A stretch of DNA of 30,590 nt from Thermoplasmata archaeon. Its GTDB lineage: Archaea > Thermoplasmatota > Thermoplasmata > Sysuiplasmatales > Sysuiplasmataceae. Each line of letters starts with the position of its first letter. The first letter of the stretch is position 1. The stretch is from contig JAJYOM010000003.1 in the NCBI GenBank assembly GCA_021796175.1, positions 1-30,590 on the forward strand. Direction: 5' to 3'. Shown here in pieces: positions 16,443 to 24,208 of the stretch. The notes under the pieces were generated by a model. That model ran no database searches, was not told the DNA's origin, and saw only the letters and a list, made by a program, of their open reading frames with translations. The position numbers and the translations under genes were made by a program.

Positions 16443-16603
16443 GACTAAACAGGCTCTTTGTTTATAGATATTTCTAATTTTCACATTCATCATTCGCCTT
16501 TTTCCTTCGAGTTGATACAGCTTCTGATTTTCCATGCGCATCCGGAAAAATCCCGCTGTTTTGAAAAAGAGGCAAAAGATCCCCCGGTCCAAATCTGAAA
16601 AAT

Positions 16604-16612
16604 GTATATATG
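16604..16612 (+). promoter_or_regulatory. TATA box of the cupredoxin gene
   Basis: GTATATATG lies 28-36 nt before ATG 16640. It rules against the ATG at 16610, which is part of this box. Confidence 0.55.
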
Positions 16613-16639
16613 AAATCAGGGAATACACCGGCGGTCAAA

Positions 16640-17533
16640 ATGGCAAAGTCTGACGACAGGCGTGTGGACATCACACGCAAGGACGTTTACGAAATCAAGG
16701 TGGGAGACAGGGAACCACTGCAGTTGACGAGGAAGGAAGCAGAAAATCTGCTGAATAACCTGGATGCCGCATTGGGTCAGGGCGAAACAGAGACTGAACA
16801 GCCAGCACCCGAGGAATACGTCGCCCCCGTGCCCGTAGTACCGAAAGAGGCACCACCGACTCGGCCTTCTGCCGTCAAATCAGTAAAACAGAGGAGGAAA
16901 CAGACACTGGCTATGAGCGGTGTAGTTATAATTGTCATCGCAGCAGCATTTGTTGCCTTCAACCTTGTCAATGCTCCCTCGGGTTCAGCTTTCCACGCCC
17001 CGGCAAGACCTTACGAGCATTTTGAGGTAACGGGAGAGGGCGACATAACATTCAACGGTACTTCCCCAGGACCCACAATGACTGTTGCAAACAACACCAA
17101 TGTCTGGGTCTCTTTCACTGTATCCTCAAGCAGTTCAATTGCACATTCCTGGGTGCTGGTCCTAGGCAACTCGACTCCTGTGACCGCTCCGACGTACCCT
17201 CCGGCGTTCCCCAATGCAGCAACACCGAATCCTACTTCCGGTTCGGCACCTGGCGTTACAGTCCAGGTAGTATTCAAAGTTACAAAACCGGGGACATACA
17301 AGTACATATGCGAAGTGCCTGGTCATTTTGAAGGTGGCATGTTCGGTTATTTCAATGTAACAGCAGGAAACGGGACCACAAACGCGACCGCCGTCGCCTC
17401 ACTGTCGGGTATGCTTCCGCTCCAGTCATCTCTTTCAACACAGGTGCAGTTTCCGCTCGCTTTTTCCACCGTGGCACAGGCAGCAGCTGTCCTCCCCGTA
17501 AAGCACGCAAATCTGGTGAGTTCCCTGCTCTAG
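16640..17533 (+). CDS. membrane-anchored sulfocyanin-like blue copper protein (SoxE-like)
   Basis: 297 aa. Residues 1-85 are a hydrophilic cytosolic region (conserved-looking DVYEIKVGDREPLQLTRKEA, then a Glu/Pro-rich linker), 92-111 a membrane anchor, and the rest an exported cupredoxin domain. Type 1 copper ligands: His169 (IAHSW), Cys224, His229 and Met234 in CEVPGHFEGGM, the arrangement typical of sulfocyanin. Many N-x-S/T sequons are present. A Ser/Ala/Val-rich tail of about 50 residues follows the copper domain. In cytochrome-c-lacking archaea sulfocyanin links the Rieske/cytochrome b complex to CuA of the oxidase; the surrounding genes support this role. The unusual part is the long N-terminal cytosolic segment. 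Start chosen from the TATA box. Confidence 0.88.
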   Translation: MAKSDDRRVDITRKDVYEIKVGDREPLQLTRKEAENLLNNLDAALGQGETETEQPAPEEYVAPVPVVPKEAPPTRPSAVKSVKQRRKQTLAMSGVVIIVIAAAFVAFNLVNAPSGSAFHAPARPYEHFEVTGEGDITFNGTSPGPTMTVANNTNVWVSFTVSSSSSIAHSWVLVLGNSTPVTAPTYPPAFPNAATPNPTSGSAPGVTVQVVFKVTKPGTYKYICEVPGHFEGGMFGYFNVTAGNGTTNATAVASLSGMLPLQSSLSTQVQFPLAFSTVAQAAAVLPVKHANLVSSLL

Positions 17534-17535
17534 TC

Positions 17536-17560
17536 GAATTCAGCAGGAATAGCTGAATTT
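17536..17560 (+). terminator. hairpin, probable terminator of the cupredoxin gene
   Basis: AATTCAGC-AGGAATA-GCTGAATT forms an 8-bp stem plus a G-T closing pair, starting 3 nt after the stop codon and followed by TTCTTC and a pyrimidine-rich stretch. It lies between convergent genes. Confidence 0.55.
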
Positions 17561-17612
17561 CTTCAATAATCCTTTACCTAAATCTTTCTGGAACCGTTCC
17601 GCAGGTCACAGT

Positions 17613-17762
17613 TTACTGCAGGTTCATGGAATAAGCGCCTACAACTGCAAGCAGAATAGATGCAGCAGTGGTCAGGAAATTACCGGCTGCGATTGAGACG
17701 AGCGTTCCCATTATGCCCACTCCTATCATGACATAATCGGATCTTTTTGATGCAGTATACAC
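17613..17762 (-). CDS. 49-aa two-helix membrane protein, unrecognised
   Basis: A short gene below most length cut-offs. It starts with GTG at 17762, with GAGGTGA 4 nt upstream, and ends TAA at 17613. The protein begins MYTASKRSDY, then has two hydrophobic segments (about residues 10-25, VMIGVGIMGTLVSIAAG, and 31-44, TAASILLAVVGAYS) joined by a short GNFLTT turn. A TATA-like GTTTATGC lies on the minus strand near 17785-17795. Good ribosome site, membrane-type composition and a tidy fit between neighbours make it credible. Located between the cupredoxin and the Fe-S membrane module, it might be a small subunit of either, but no function can be assigned. Confidence 0.6.
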   Translation of the reverse strand: MYTASKRSDYVMIGVGIMGTLVSIAAGNFLTTAASILLAVVGAYSMNLQ

Positions 17763-17945
17763 ATGCTCACCTCTTGGCTTTCTGGGTGCATAAACTTGCT
17801 TCGGTTCTTATACTTTGTTGAATCGGGTAACAACCGGTCATTAGGGGACAGGTTCCTGGCTGTTGGGAGGGGGCCACACTGTTATTTGCAATTGTTCGAG
17901 CCGCGACGTGCCCTAATAACTCCACCTTCTCTGTCATTTCGTCAA

Positions 17946-17956
17946 ACTTATGTAAT
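17946..17956 (+). promoter_or_regulatory. TATA-like box of the Fe-S membrane module
   Basis: ACTTATGTAAT is centred about 26 nt before GTG 17977, which suggests a leaderless transcript starting at that GTG. Confidence 0.4.
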
Positions 17957-17976
17957 ACAAGGCTTTCCAAACCTTA

Positions 17977-20025
17977 GTGTATGAATATCTCCTCATTCCC
18001 ATGGCCGCTGTGATGGTCTATATCATTGCGGCTGTGATCAATTGGGCGTACAGATCATGGGAGAGGCTGGGATATTCACTAGTTCTCTTTGTGCTTTTCA
18101 TGATGGCGGGCATGCTCGCCAGTGCCGTTCTGTATTTCACATATCCTGTCTTGACTTCCATTGAAATTGCCGCCGCCATCAACTCGGCTACCATGACGCT
18201 TGGTCTTGTGGCAATACTGTACTCTTTCATAACTTACAAGGGAAAAGGGAAAGTCGATCCTCCGGCAACCGGAAAGAGTAACTTGTCAATCCAGCTTTTC
18301 AGAGGATCTGTGATAATGCTCGCCCTGTTGAATGAAGTGCTGATGGGCTGGGCGTTTTCACTCATATCCGGCATTTCAAAGCATGCTTTCCTTACAACGA
18401 GCTCGCTGATTACACTGCTGGATCTTGCAGTGAATTCATACTGGTTCACGTTCACCATGGGTTCAGAAATGATGCTCACTCTCTACTATTTCAGAAAGAG
18501 GCTTCCCGGCGAAATGAAGTTCATGCTCCTTTTCCAGGCGCTGATAATGTTACTTGCACCCCCTGCGCTCGCGATTTGGGGCATTTCGACAGCAGCCGTA
18601 TATGCCGGCAGTGTTGCAATGATTGTTCTGTTCATTTTCATTTTCGATTTCTTTTACAAGAACAGGGCGCCCACGGTTGCATCATCGGATTACGTCATCA
18701 GACTGATGGGAATCTATGCACTGATGATGGCATCCCTGCTATACTGGAACCTGGGACGCTCTGCCTTCTTCTTCGGCATTACGCTACTTGTCGAAATGGT
18801 AATCTTCTTCGACGCTGTGATGCGGTCGGGTGAGCGAAGAAGCACCGCCAAGAGGCAATGGCAGAATCACCCATGGTGGACATTCTCGCTTCTTGTGCTG
18901 CTCTTCATCTGTGAATACTTCATGGCAGCAGCGATAGACGTTGTCTATTACGGTGTTTCATTCTTTGGCGATATTGCTGTAACTACCTTATCAGGGAAGC
19001 CGCTTGTGATTTTCATTGGCGCTCTCTTTGATTTCGTTCAATACTTCGGAGCTGTTACGAGCTCTTCATGGTTTTACATAATGATGGGCGCGGAGATGGG
19101 CACTTTAGTTGCCTTCCAGATCAGGAAGGTAAGAGAGCTGGAAACAAAGGTCAGGCTTGCCCTCGTGATAGCGGCATACGGTATATATTCCGTCTTTCTT
19201 CCATTTTTCTTTTTCCCGAGTTCAAGACTGCCACACTTGCCATTCATCGGCTGGAGCATGGGAGTCGGAACAAGCGGTCCGCTTGCACCAGCGCTTCTGG
19301 TTGCAATCGGCGCGACCTACCTGATAAGTGGTTCGCTCGCTTACCTATTTGGCGGAAGACAGGTATGTTCCCTTTTCTGCACTGCGTCACTGATGTATCA
19401 GGGCACATTCTACGATTCAACCAAGTCTTTCAACCGGTCGGGATTTTTGGCAAGAAAGACGCACGGAAACAGGCTTGGAAAGGTTTTCGTCATCACCGCA
19501 TCCCTTGTCTGGTCATCTGTCTTCGCTGCGGTGCTGATATCCTATCTTGACTCAATACATCTGATCGACTTGTATGTCTTTGGCGTGGATCCGATTATGT
19601 TCGCATATACATTCTACTTCAGCTTCCTCTGGTATGTTATATTCGTCACCATACCCTTTGTCGGGAATTACGGGTGTGTCACCACCGGGATTTGCCACTG
19701 GGGAATGTTCAACCAGTTCATTGGCTGGCTGGGAATTTTCAGGCTCAGAGTTAAAGACAGATACGAATGCGTGAACTGCAAAAGCAAAGCGTGCGCGACT
19801 GTATGTCCTGTCGGATTGACATCAATGCCCGGACAGTTTATAGCCGCTGGCGAGTTCAAGAATTACAAATGCATTGGTGTTGGTCAGTGTGTTTCGGCAT
19901 GCCCTGTTGAAAACATATTCTTCTATGATGCCAGGCAATGGTTTCGAGAACGGATGGGAAAGTCCAAACCGCAGACTCAACCCGGTGCCCTGCCTGTAGC
20001 TCCGAGGGGAGGGAATAAAGAATGA
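17977..20025 (+). CDS. polytopic membrane iron-sulfur protein, NapH/NosR-like C-terminus
   Basis: 682 aa (GTG start). Roughly 13-14 membrane helices fill residues 1-580. Fer4_5-like cysteine motifs appear in the second half: GGRQVCSLFCTA and YGCVTTGICHWG. The cytosolic end carries a ferredoxin-like pair: C598-x2-C601-x4-C606-x3-C610-P and C632-x5-C638-x3-C642-P, where Val635 replaces the expected second cysteine. This plan resembles NapH, NosR and CcoG proteins and possibly FoxG of iron-oxidising Sulfolobales; the last comparison is from memory and uncertain. A role in moving electrons between a quinone pool and an Fe-S or copper partner is plausible. It overlaps the next gene by 4 nt (ATGA), so the two are translationally coupled, and it lies close to the cupredoxin. 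Confidence 0.75.
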   Translation: MYEYLLIPMAAVMVYIIAAVINWAYRSWERLGYSLVLFVLFMMAGMLASAVLYFTYPVLTSIEIAAAINSATMTLGLVAILYSFITYKGKGKVDPPATGKSNLSIQLFRGSVIMLALLNEVLMGWAFSLISGISKHAFLTTSSLITLLDLAVNSYWFTFTMGSEMMLTLYYFRKRLPGEMKFMLLFQALIMLLAPPALAIWGISTAAVYAGSVAMIVLFIFIFDFFYKNRAPTVASSDYVIRLMGIYALMMASLLYWNLGRSAFFFGITLLVEMVIFFDAVMRSGERRSTAKRQWQNHPWWTFSLLVLLFICEYFMAAAIDVVYYGVSFFGDIAVTTLSGKPLVIFIGALFDFVQYFGAVTSSSWFYIMMGAEMGTLVAFQIRKVRELETKVRLALVIAAYGIYSVFLPFFFFPSSRLPHLPFIGWSMGVGTSGPLAPALLVAIGATYLISGSLAYLFGGRQVCSLFCTASLMYQGTFYDSTKSFNRSGFLARKTHGNRLGKVFVITASLVWSSVFAAVLISYLDSIHLIDLYVFGVDPIMFAYTFYFSFLWYVIFVTIPFVGNYGCVTTGICHWGMFNQFIGWLGIFRLRVKDRYECVNCKSKACATVCPVGLTSMPGQFIAAGEFKNYKCIGVGQCVSACPVENIFFYDARQWFRERMGKSKPQTQPGALPVAPRGGNKE

Positions 20026-20828
20026 ATCAACAGACTGGCCAGCTGAACAGGGGAATATTAACCGTTGCACTCGTTTTCATGCTTTTTATGGCGGTGTTCG
20101 GATACTGGATACTTACCATCTCGGCCTCTCCTGTTCAGAAAGCTGTTTCATTTGCAGAAGTACTCTCTACAGTAATGCTGTTCCTCTTCTGGCTTCTCCT
20201 GTTTCTTCTCGTTTTTGCGGTACTGCTGAAGGATGAGACACTTTCTTTCTACAGAATTGTCAGGAAGAAATTATGGGCCAGGATTCTATATCCGTCATAT
20301 CTTGCAGTTCATCTGGTAATTTACGGCGTGGTACTGGAGAGAATTACTCTGCTGTCCTCGGGAGCACCCCCCATTAACTTCGGGGCTCAAGCATTCACTG
20401 TTCTTGATTACTACTACTCACCGCACACAATTCTTCAGTCTCTGATACAGATGACTCAGAATCCGGGAATTGTGATGATATTTCCCCCATTCTACGGCAT
20501 ATCGCTTGGACCATTCGCCATTTTTTCGGCGATGCTGATAGGGATGCTAGTTGTTGTCCATACCGACAGGCTCTCCAGGTTGAGCGGAAGGCTCAGGCGT
20601 GCAGGCGGCTCGATAGTTTATCCAGCTATCGGAATCGTAGGTGGTGCAACCTGCTGCATTTCTTTGCCTGACATTGCTGTTTCTGCCACCCCTTTTGCAG
20701 TTGCTGTCTTCTCCACGCCATTGTGGTCGGGCCTGTTGTATGTACTCTACTATCTCCTTCCAATAAGCGTCATAGCGGTTTTTGCAATCACTATCAGACT
20801 GCCTGGCTTCCATCTGAAAAAGGGGTGA
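20022..20828 (+). CDS. unknown six- to seven-helix membrane protein, partner of the Fe-S protein
   Basis: 268 aa; ATG overlaps the Fe-S gene stop, so the two products are probably made in a fixed ratio. Helices at about residues 12-33, 47-69, 87-108, 150-178, 197-232 and 235-260. A helix near 203-217 carries GIVGGATCCISLPDI with adjacent Cys211-Cys212, and loops contain His97, His135 and His180. I do not recognise the family. Adjacent cysteines inside a membrane helix, next to an iron-sulfur protein, suggest a metal or redox site or a thiol relay, but this is a guess. No signal peptide beyond the first helix. Confidence 0.65.
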   Translation: MNQQTGQLNRGILTVALVFMLFMAVFGYWILTISASPVQKAVSFAEVLSTVMLFLFWLLLFLLVFAVLLKDETLSFYRIVRKKLWARILYPSYLAVHLVIYGVVLERITLLSSGAPPINFGAQAFTVLDYYYSPHTILQSLIQMTQNPGIVMIFPPFYGISLGPFAIFSAMLIGMLVVVHTDRLSRLSGRLRRAGGSIVYPAIGIVGGATCCISLPDIAVSATPFAVAVFSTPLWSGLLYVLYYLLPISVIAVFAITIRLPGFHLKKG

Positions 20829-20909
20829 TGTTTCGGCGATTAAATCGCGCCGGTGTGTCTGGGGTGATCGGCTTTGGCAGTCAGAGATTTCATAATAGAA
20901 AGGAATCAG

Positions 20910-21473
20910 ATGGGACACATTCCGGTGCGAATTGCATTTGTCCTGTGTCTGGGTGCGGTGTTCCTGAACCCTGTTACAGAGCGCATCGAATTCACAAATG
21001 CAATACCATTCATGTTTTCACATTACGCCATCTTTGTGATTGGTCTATTGCTCTCATACCGCCTTTTCAGGCTGCCTCCCTGGCTCGCGGCAATCGGCTC
21101 TTCAATTGCGGTTTTTTGGCATCTGCCCTACACTTTTTTACTGTCTGGAGTCAATCCTTTTTACAGAATAGTTGAGGAATTGTCACTCGGAATTGGGGGT
21201 TGGCTTGTAGGCTCTTCACTTCGCTGGATGAAATCGCCTTTCAAATCCGCCATGCTTGTCATCTGGTTTGTGTCGGATACCGCTCTCTCCATACTTTTCA
21301 TAATATCCCCAACCTTGTATTCGAGGGCCGGCGGCCCCAATTCTCCATATTTGCCCTCCCAGTTCATCATACTGGGAATTGCGATGATATTTTTCATGAA
21401 CGGTGTGATTGCCTATATCGTTTACCAGTATCTGAGGAGATACAGATCAGTTTTGCTTTCCGAAGACAGCTGA
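20910..21473 (+). CDS. membrane protein, DUF1404-like
   Basis: 187 aa from ATG 20910, which has AAGGA about 7 nt upstream; an in-frame TTG at 20874 (preceded by GGGGTGAT) would add 12 residues. Five to six membrane helices. Features that stand out are FMFSHYAIFVIGLLLSYRLF near the N-terminus, FWHLPYTF in the middle and PFYRIVEELSLGIGGWLVGSS; the His residues in the first two could be cofactor ligands. This pattern recalls DUF1404, a family of uncharacterised archaeal membrane proteins; that match is from memory and only moderately sure. It lies 81 nt behind the previous membrane gene, same strand, probably the same operon. Confidence 0.6.
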   Translation: MGHIPVRIAFVLCLGAVFLNPVTERIEFTNAIPFMFSHYAIFVIGLLLSYRLFRLPPWLAAIGSSIAVFWHLPYTFLLSGVNPFYRIVEELSLGIGGWLVGSSLRWMKSPFKSAMLVIWFVSDTALSILFIISPTLYSRAGGPNSPYLPSQFIILGIAMIFFMNGVIAYIVYQYLRRYRSVLLSEDS

Positions 21474-21486
21474 CCTTGTGCGCTCA

Positions 21487-21497
21487 TATTAATATAC
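21487..21497 (+). promoter_or_regulatory. TATA-like box upstream of the last membrane gene
   Basis: TATTAATATAC, 72-82 nt before ATG 21569, could give a separate transcript with a leader of about 45 nt that contains the GGAGGT ribosome site. Confidence 0.4.
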
Positions 21498-21568
21498 TTG
21501 GCTCAGCGCTCAAGCTTTCCTGTGAGGCGGTGACTGCCGACAACCGGCAACGACGGAGGTAAATTCGC

Positions 21569-22198
21569 ATGGTTCCTGTTAGCACCTCGTCTTCTGTGCG
21601 GCAATCGTATCAGCAGCATTCGAGACGACTTCTGATTGCTGTGTCACTGTCCGTCTCTTACTGGCTGCTCTTTGCCTATTCCAACAGCATGGTGATATAC
21701 TACTCAAGCAGCATATTTCCCCTTCTTCACGCGACAGGTACACCCAACCCGTTCTTCTTCCTCAGAAGCGCCTCCTTCTGGGGCGTTTACAATTCCGGTT
21801 TTCAATGGGCTATTACGGGCAATGTGATGCTCATGCTTTTGCTTGGAGACACCTTCTTTTCGCTGCTTGTAACACTGTTCGTTGCCATTAATTCCGATAT
21901 GGCGATTGAATCTTTGAAGGGTGGTGCGATGTTCGCGAGGGACACACGGCTTGCGGCTTATGGTTTGATAGCTGTACTTGTCGTTATGGCTTTTCTTCCG
22001 CTCGCTGCAATTCCACTGTTGCTGGCGGGCAGCAACGCTTCACTGTTCCCCCTGGAGGTATTGGTAACAAACTACGCTCCCGAAGAGAACCTTGCGAGTC
22101 TTGTTGTCCTGATAGCGCTGGTACCTGCATGGAGCCGACTTCATATCTCTACCGGCCTTCAGGAAGAGCGAATAGGCAACGCATTGGCCCCAAAATGA
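21569..22198 (+). CDS. unknown membrane protein of about five helices
   Basis: 209 aa; ATG 21569 with a perfect GGAGGT 8 nt upstream. After a polar N-terminus rich in Ser and Gln, helices lie at about residues 22-45, 80-106, 128-152 and 166-184. Aromatic-rich loops (NPFFFLRSASFWGVYNSGF) stand between the first two. I recognise no family and see no cysteine or obvious cofactor motif. It has the same direction as the Fe-S module and follows its third gene by 95 nt, but the TATA-like box in between means it may be transcribed separately. Confidence 0.6.
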   Translation: MVPVSTSSSVRQSYQQHSRRLLIAVSLSVSYWLLFAYSNSMVIYYSSSIFPLLHATGTPNPFFFLRSASFWGVYNSGFQWAITGNVMLMLLLGDTFFSLLVTLFVAINSDMAIESLKGGAMFARDTRLAAYGLIAVLVVMAFLPLAAIPLLLAGSNASLFPLEVLVTNYAPEENLASLVVLIALVPAWSRLHISTGLQEERIGNALAPK

Positions 22199-22258
22199 GG
22201 CAGCTCATCGGTGGATATGCCACGAACAGACGAATTTCAGAACAGAATCTGTAATATC

Positions 22259-22281
22259 TTGTAATATATGTGATAATACAA
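22259..22281. repeat. inverted repeat, candidate operator
   Basis: TTGTAATAT-ATGTG-ATAATACAA has 9-nt arms with one mismatch. A direct repeat of TGTAATAT precedes it by one helical turn, so three half-sites may be present. It lies 260 nt before the aldehyde dehydrogenase start, so which gene it would control is unclear. Confidence 0.4.
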
Positions 22282-22485
22282 TCTAAAGGCTTGGATGCTT
22301 CTACCCGATTCGATGATTAAATCAACCGCTGACGGCTTCCGCTACCTCGCTGAAATGTAACAGTAACTATTTCCGTGGATGTTGGGTTGTGCAGGTGGCG
22401 GTGGGACGAAATCGACTTTGCCCATGTATGTATGCGGAAGGTTGAACATTATCCGGCCCTAAAGTAACGGCAATTCCCTGCCGCA

Positions 22486-22495
22486 AAATTATATG
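22486..22495 (+). promoter_or_regulatory. TATA-like box of the aldehyde dehydrogenase gene
   Basis: AAATTATATG lies about 50 nt before the GTG at 22543, predicting a leader of 20-30 nt. Confidence 0.45.
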
Positions 22496-22542
22496 ATTGT
22501 GTTGTCTTCTATACTACTCAACAAGCGCTGGTCAGGCGGAGC

Positions 22543-24054
22543 GTGATACGTTTGGCAGAAGTCAGATTTTTCAAGAATTATATTGATGGAGTATGGGTTG
22601 AGTCGAGCAGCGGTGAGAGACAGAGTGTGATTAACCCCTCGACTGAGAGTGTCATAGCTGAAGTTCCAAAGTGCAGCAGGGAAGATGTGAAGGCAGCTGT
22701 GGACTCTGCAAGAGACGCGTTCGATAAAGGCAAGTGGCCCCGAATGCCGCCATCTGAGCGATCACTCATAATCTTCAAACTGGCCTCTCTCGTCGAAAGT
22801 GAAATGGATTCACTCGCAGAGCTCGAATCGATGAATCAGGGAAAAACGATTAAGCAGTCCAGGGATGCAGACTTTCCGTTTTCAGTTGACAATCTCCGTT
22901 TCTATGCCGGTGCGGCGAGGTCACTTTCAGGTCTTGCGGGCCAGGAGTATCTTTCTACCGGCACAAGCTTCATTCGAAGAGAGCCGGTTGGTGTCGTGGG
23001 CCAGATAACGCCGTGGAATTATCCCTGGATGATGGCCATTTGGAAGGCAGGTCCTGCGCTTGCGACGGGGAATGTCGTCATACTCAAGCCGGCAAGCGTC
23101 ACTCCCCTGACCACAATCAGGTTTGCGGAGCTGTGCGAGAAGTCGGGCATCCCTAAAGGTGCCGTGAACATAATAACGGGCCCGGGCGAACTAATCGGCA
23201 ACGAGCTGGTTTCTAGCCCTCATGTGGATATGATTTCACTGACTGGTGATACGGCAACCGGCAAGAAGATAATGGAGCATGGTGCTTCAACACTGAAGAA
23301 ATTGCATCTTGAGCTTGGAGGGAAGGCACCCTTCATTGTGTTCGATGATGCGGATTTGGAAGCAGCTGCCAGGGGGGCGGCCGCAGCAGGTTATGTTAAC
23401 GGCGGTCAGGATTGCACACAGGCTTCGCGTTTCTATGTGCAGGACAAGGTTTACAGCAGTTTCGTTAAGCTTCTTGTTGATGAGACAAGGAAGGTCAGAC
23501 TTGGAAATCCGCTTGACAGGGACACTGATATGGGCCCTCTGGTTTCATCGATTCACAGAGCGAAGGTGGAGGATTACGCTGTCCTCGGCAGTGAAGAAGG
23601 GGCAAAACTTGAAACGGGCGGCAGCAGACCCAACTCATTCAAGAAGGGATTCTACTTCGAGCCGACTGTATTCAGCGGCGTGGAGCAGGACATGCGCATA
23701 GCACGAGAGGAAATATTCGGCCCCGTTCTTCCAGTCCTGAAATTCTCCGACATCGATGAAGTCATTGAAAAGTCAAATGATACGGTATACGGCCTTCACA
23801 GCTCGGTGTGGACCTCAGACATAAGGAGGGCAATGAAGCTTTCATCGCGCCTCAGATTTGGGGCAGTTCAGGTAAACGATCACTTACCTGTCACTTCCGA
23901 GATGCCGCATGGCGGTTTCAAACAGTCTGGTTTCGGGAAGGATATGTCTGTCTTTTCTCTTGAGGATTACACTCAGATAAAACATGTTTACATTGACATC
24001 ACGGGAGAAAAGAGGAAAGCATGGCACTACACCACATACGGCGATCCTTCCTGA
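22543..24054 (+). CDS. NAD(P)-dependent aldehyde dehydrogenase, aminobutyraldehyde/betaine-aldehyde type
   Basis: 503 aa from GTG 22543; TTG 22552 is better spaced from the AGGCGGAG ribosome site (about 10 nt) and may be the true start. The whole ALDH fold is present: Asn159 in PWNYP, Lys182 in LKPAS, the general base Glu257 in LELGGKAP, the nucleophile Cys291 in GGQDCTQAS, and EEIFGPV late in the protein. GQDCT around the cysteine and a tail ending HYTTYGDP resemble gamma-aminobutyraldehyde and related omega-amino or aryl aldehyde dehydrogenases. It oxidises an aldehyde to the acid with NAD(P)+. The exact substrate is not readable. It appears monocistronic, ahead of a peptide transporter, which suits amine or amino acid catabolism. 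Confidence 0.92.
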   Translation: MIRLAEVRFFKNYIDGVWVESSSGERQSVINPSTESVIAEVPKCSREDVKAAVDSARDAFDKGKWPRMPPSERSLIIFKLASLVESEMDSLAELESMNQGKTIKQSRDADFPFSVDNLRFYAGAARSLSGLAGQEYLSTGTSFIRREPVGVVGQITPWNYPWMMAIWKAGPALATGNVVILKPASVTPLTTIRFAELCEKSGIPKGAVNIITGPGELIGNELVSSPHVDMISLTGDTATGKKIMEHGASTLKKLHLELGGKAPFIVFDDADLEAAARGAAAAGYVNGGQDCTQASRFYVQDKVYSSFVKLLVDETRKVRLGNPLDRDTDMGPLVSSIHRAKVEDYAVLGSEEGAKLETGGSRPNSFKKGFYFEPTVFSGVEQDMRIAREEIFGPVLPVLKFSDIDEVIEKSNDTVYGLHSSVWTSDIRRAMKLSSRLRFGAVQVNDHLPVTSEMPHGGFKQSGFGKDMSVFSLEDYTQIKHVYIDITGEKRKAWHYTTYGDPS

Positions 24055-24134
24055 TTGATATGAAAAGAGTGATAGTTCGAACCTGAAGCATCAGCCAACT
24101 TCAGCACCGGATATTATCACGTGGATTCTTCCCG

Positions 24135-24160
24135 TGTGAAATTTCACAAAGATTTATATC
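24135..24160 (+). promoter_or_regulatory. perfect palindrome abutting the TATA box of the peptide ABC operon
   Basis: TGTGAAATTTCACA (24135-24148) is a perfect 14-bp palindrome. The TATA-like ATTTATATC follows at 24152-24160, and the ATG is 49 nt further on. The position directly at the BRE is where archaeal repressors block TFB, or activators recruit it. Confidence 0.6.
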
Positions 24161-24208
24161 TCGATATCCCAATCAGCCAAGTCAATTATTGACGAGCGGG
24201 GAAATCAG

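Larger units (their letters stand above)
22199..22542. other. intergenic region before the aldehyde dehydrogenase
   Basis: 344 nt without a convincing gene on either strand. The left third is AT-rich and holds two copies of TGTAATAT 10 nt apart (22250 and 22260) and the inverted repeat at 22259-22281. The middle is of mixed composition with no visible open frame of note. The right end holds the probable promoter of the next gene. Confidence 0.5.

Noticed and set aside
20723..21175. 150-codon plus-strand frame across the junction of two membrane genes
   Set aside because: Cys-rich and not membrane-like; both overlapped genes have ribosome sites and coherent helices.
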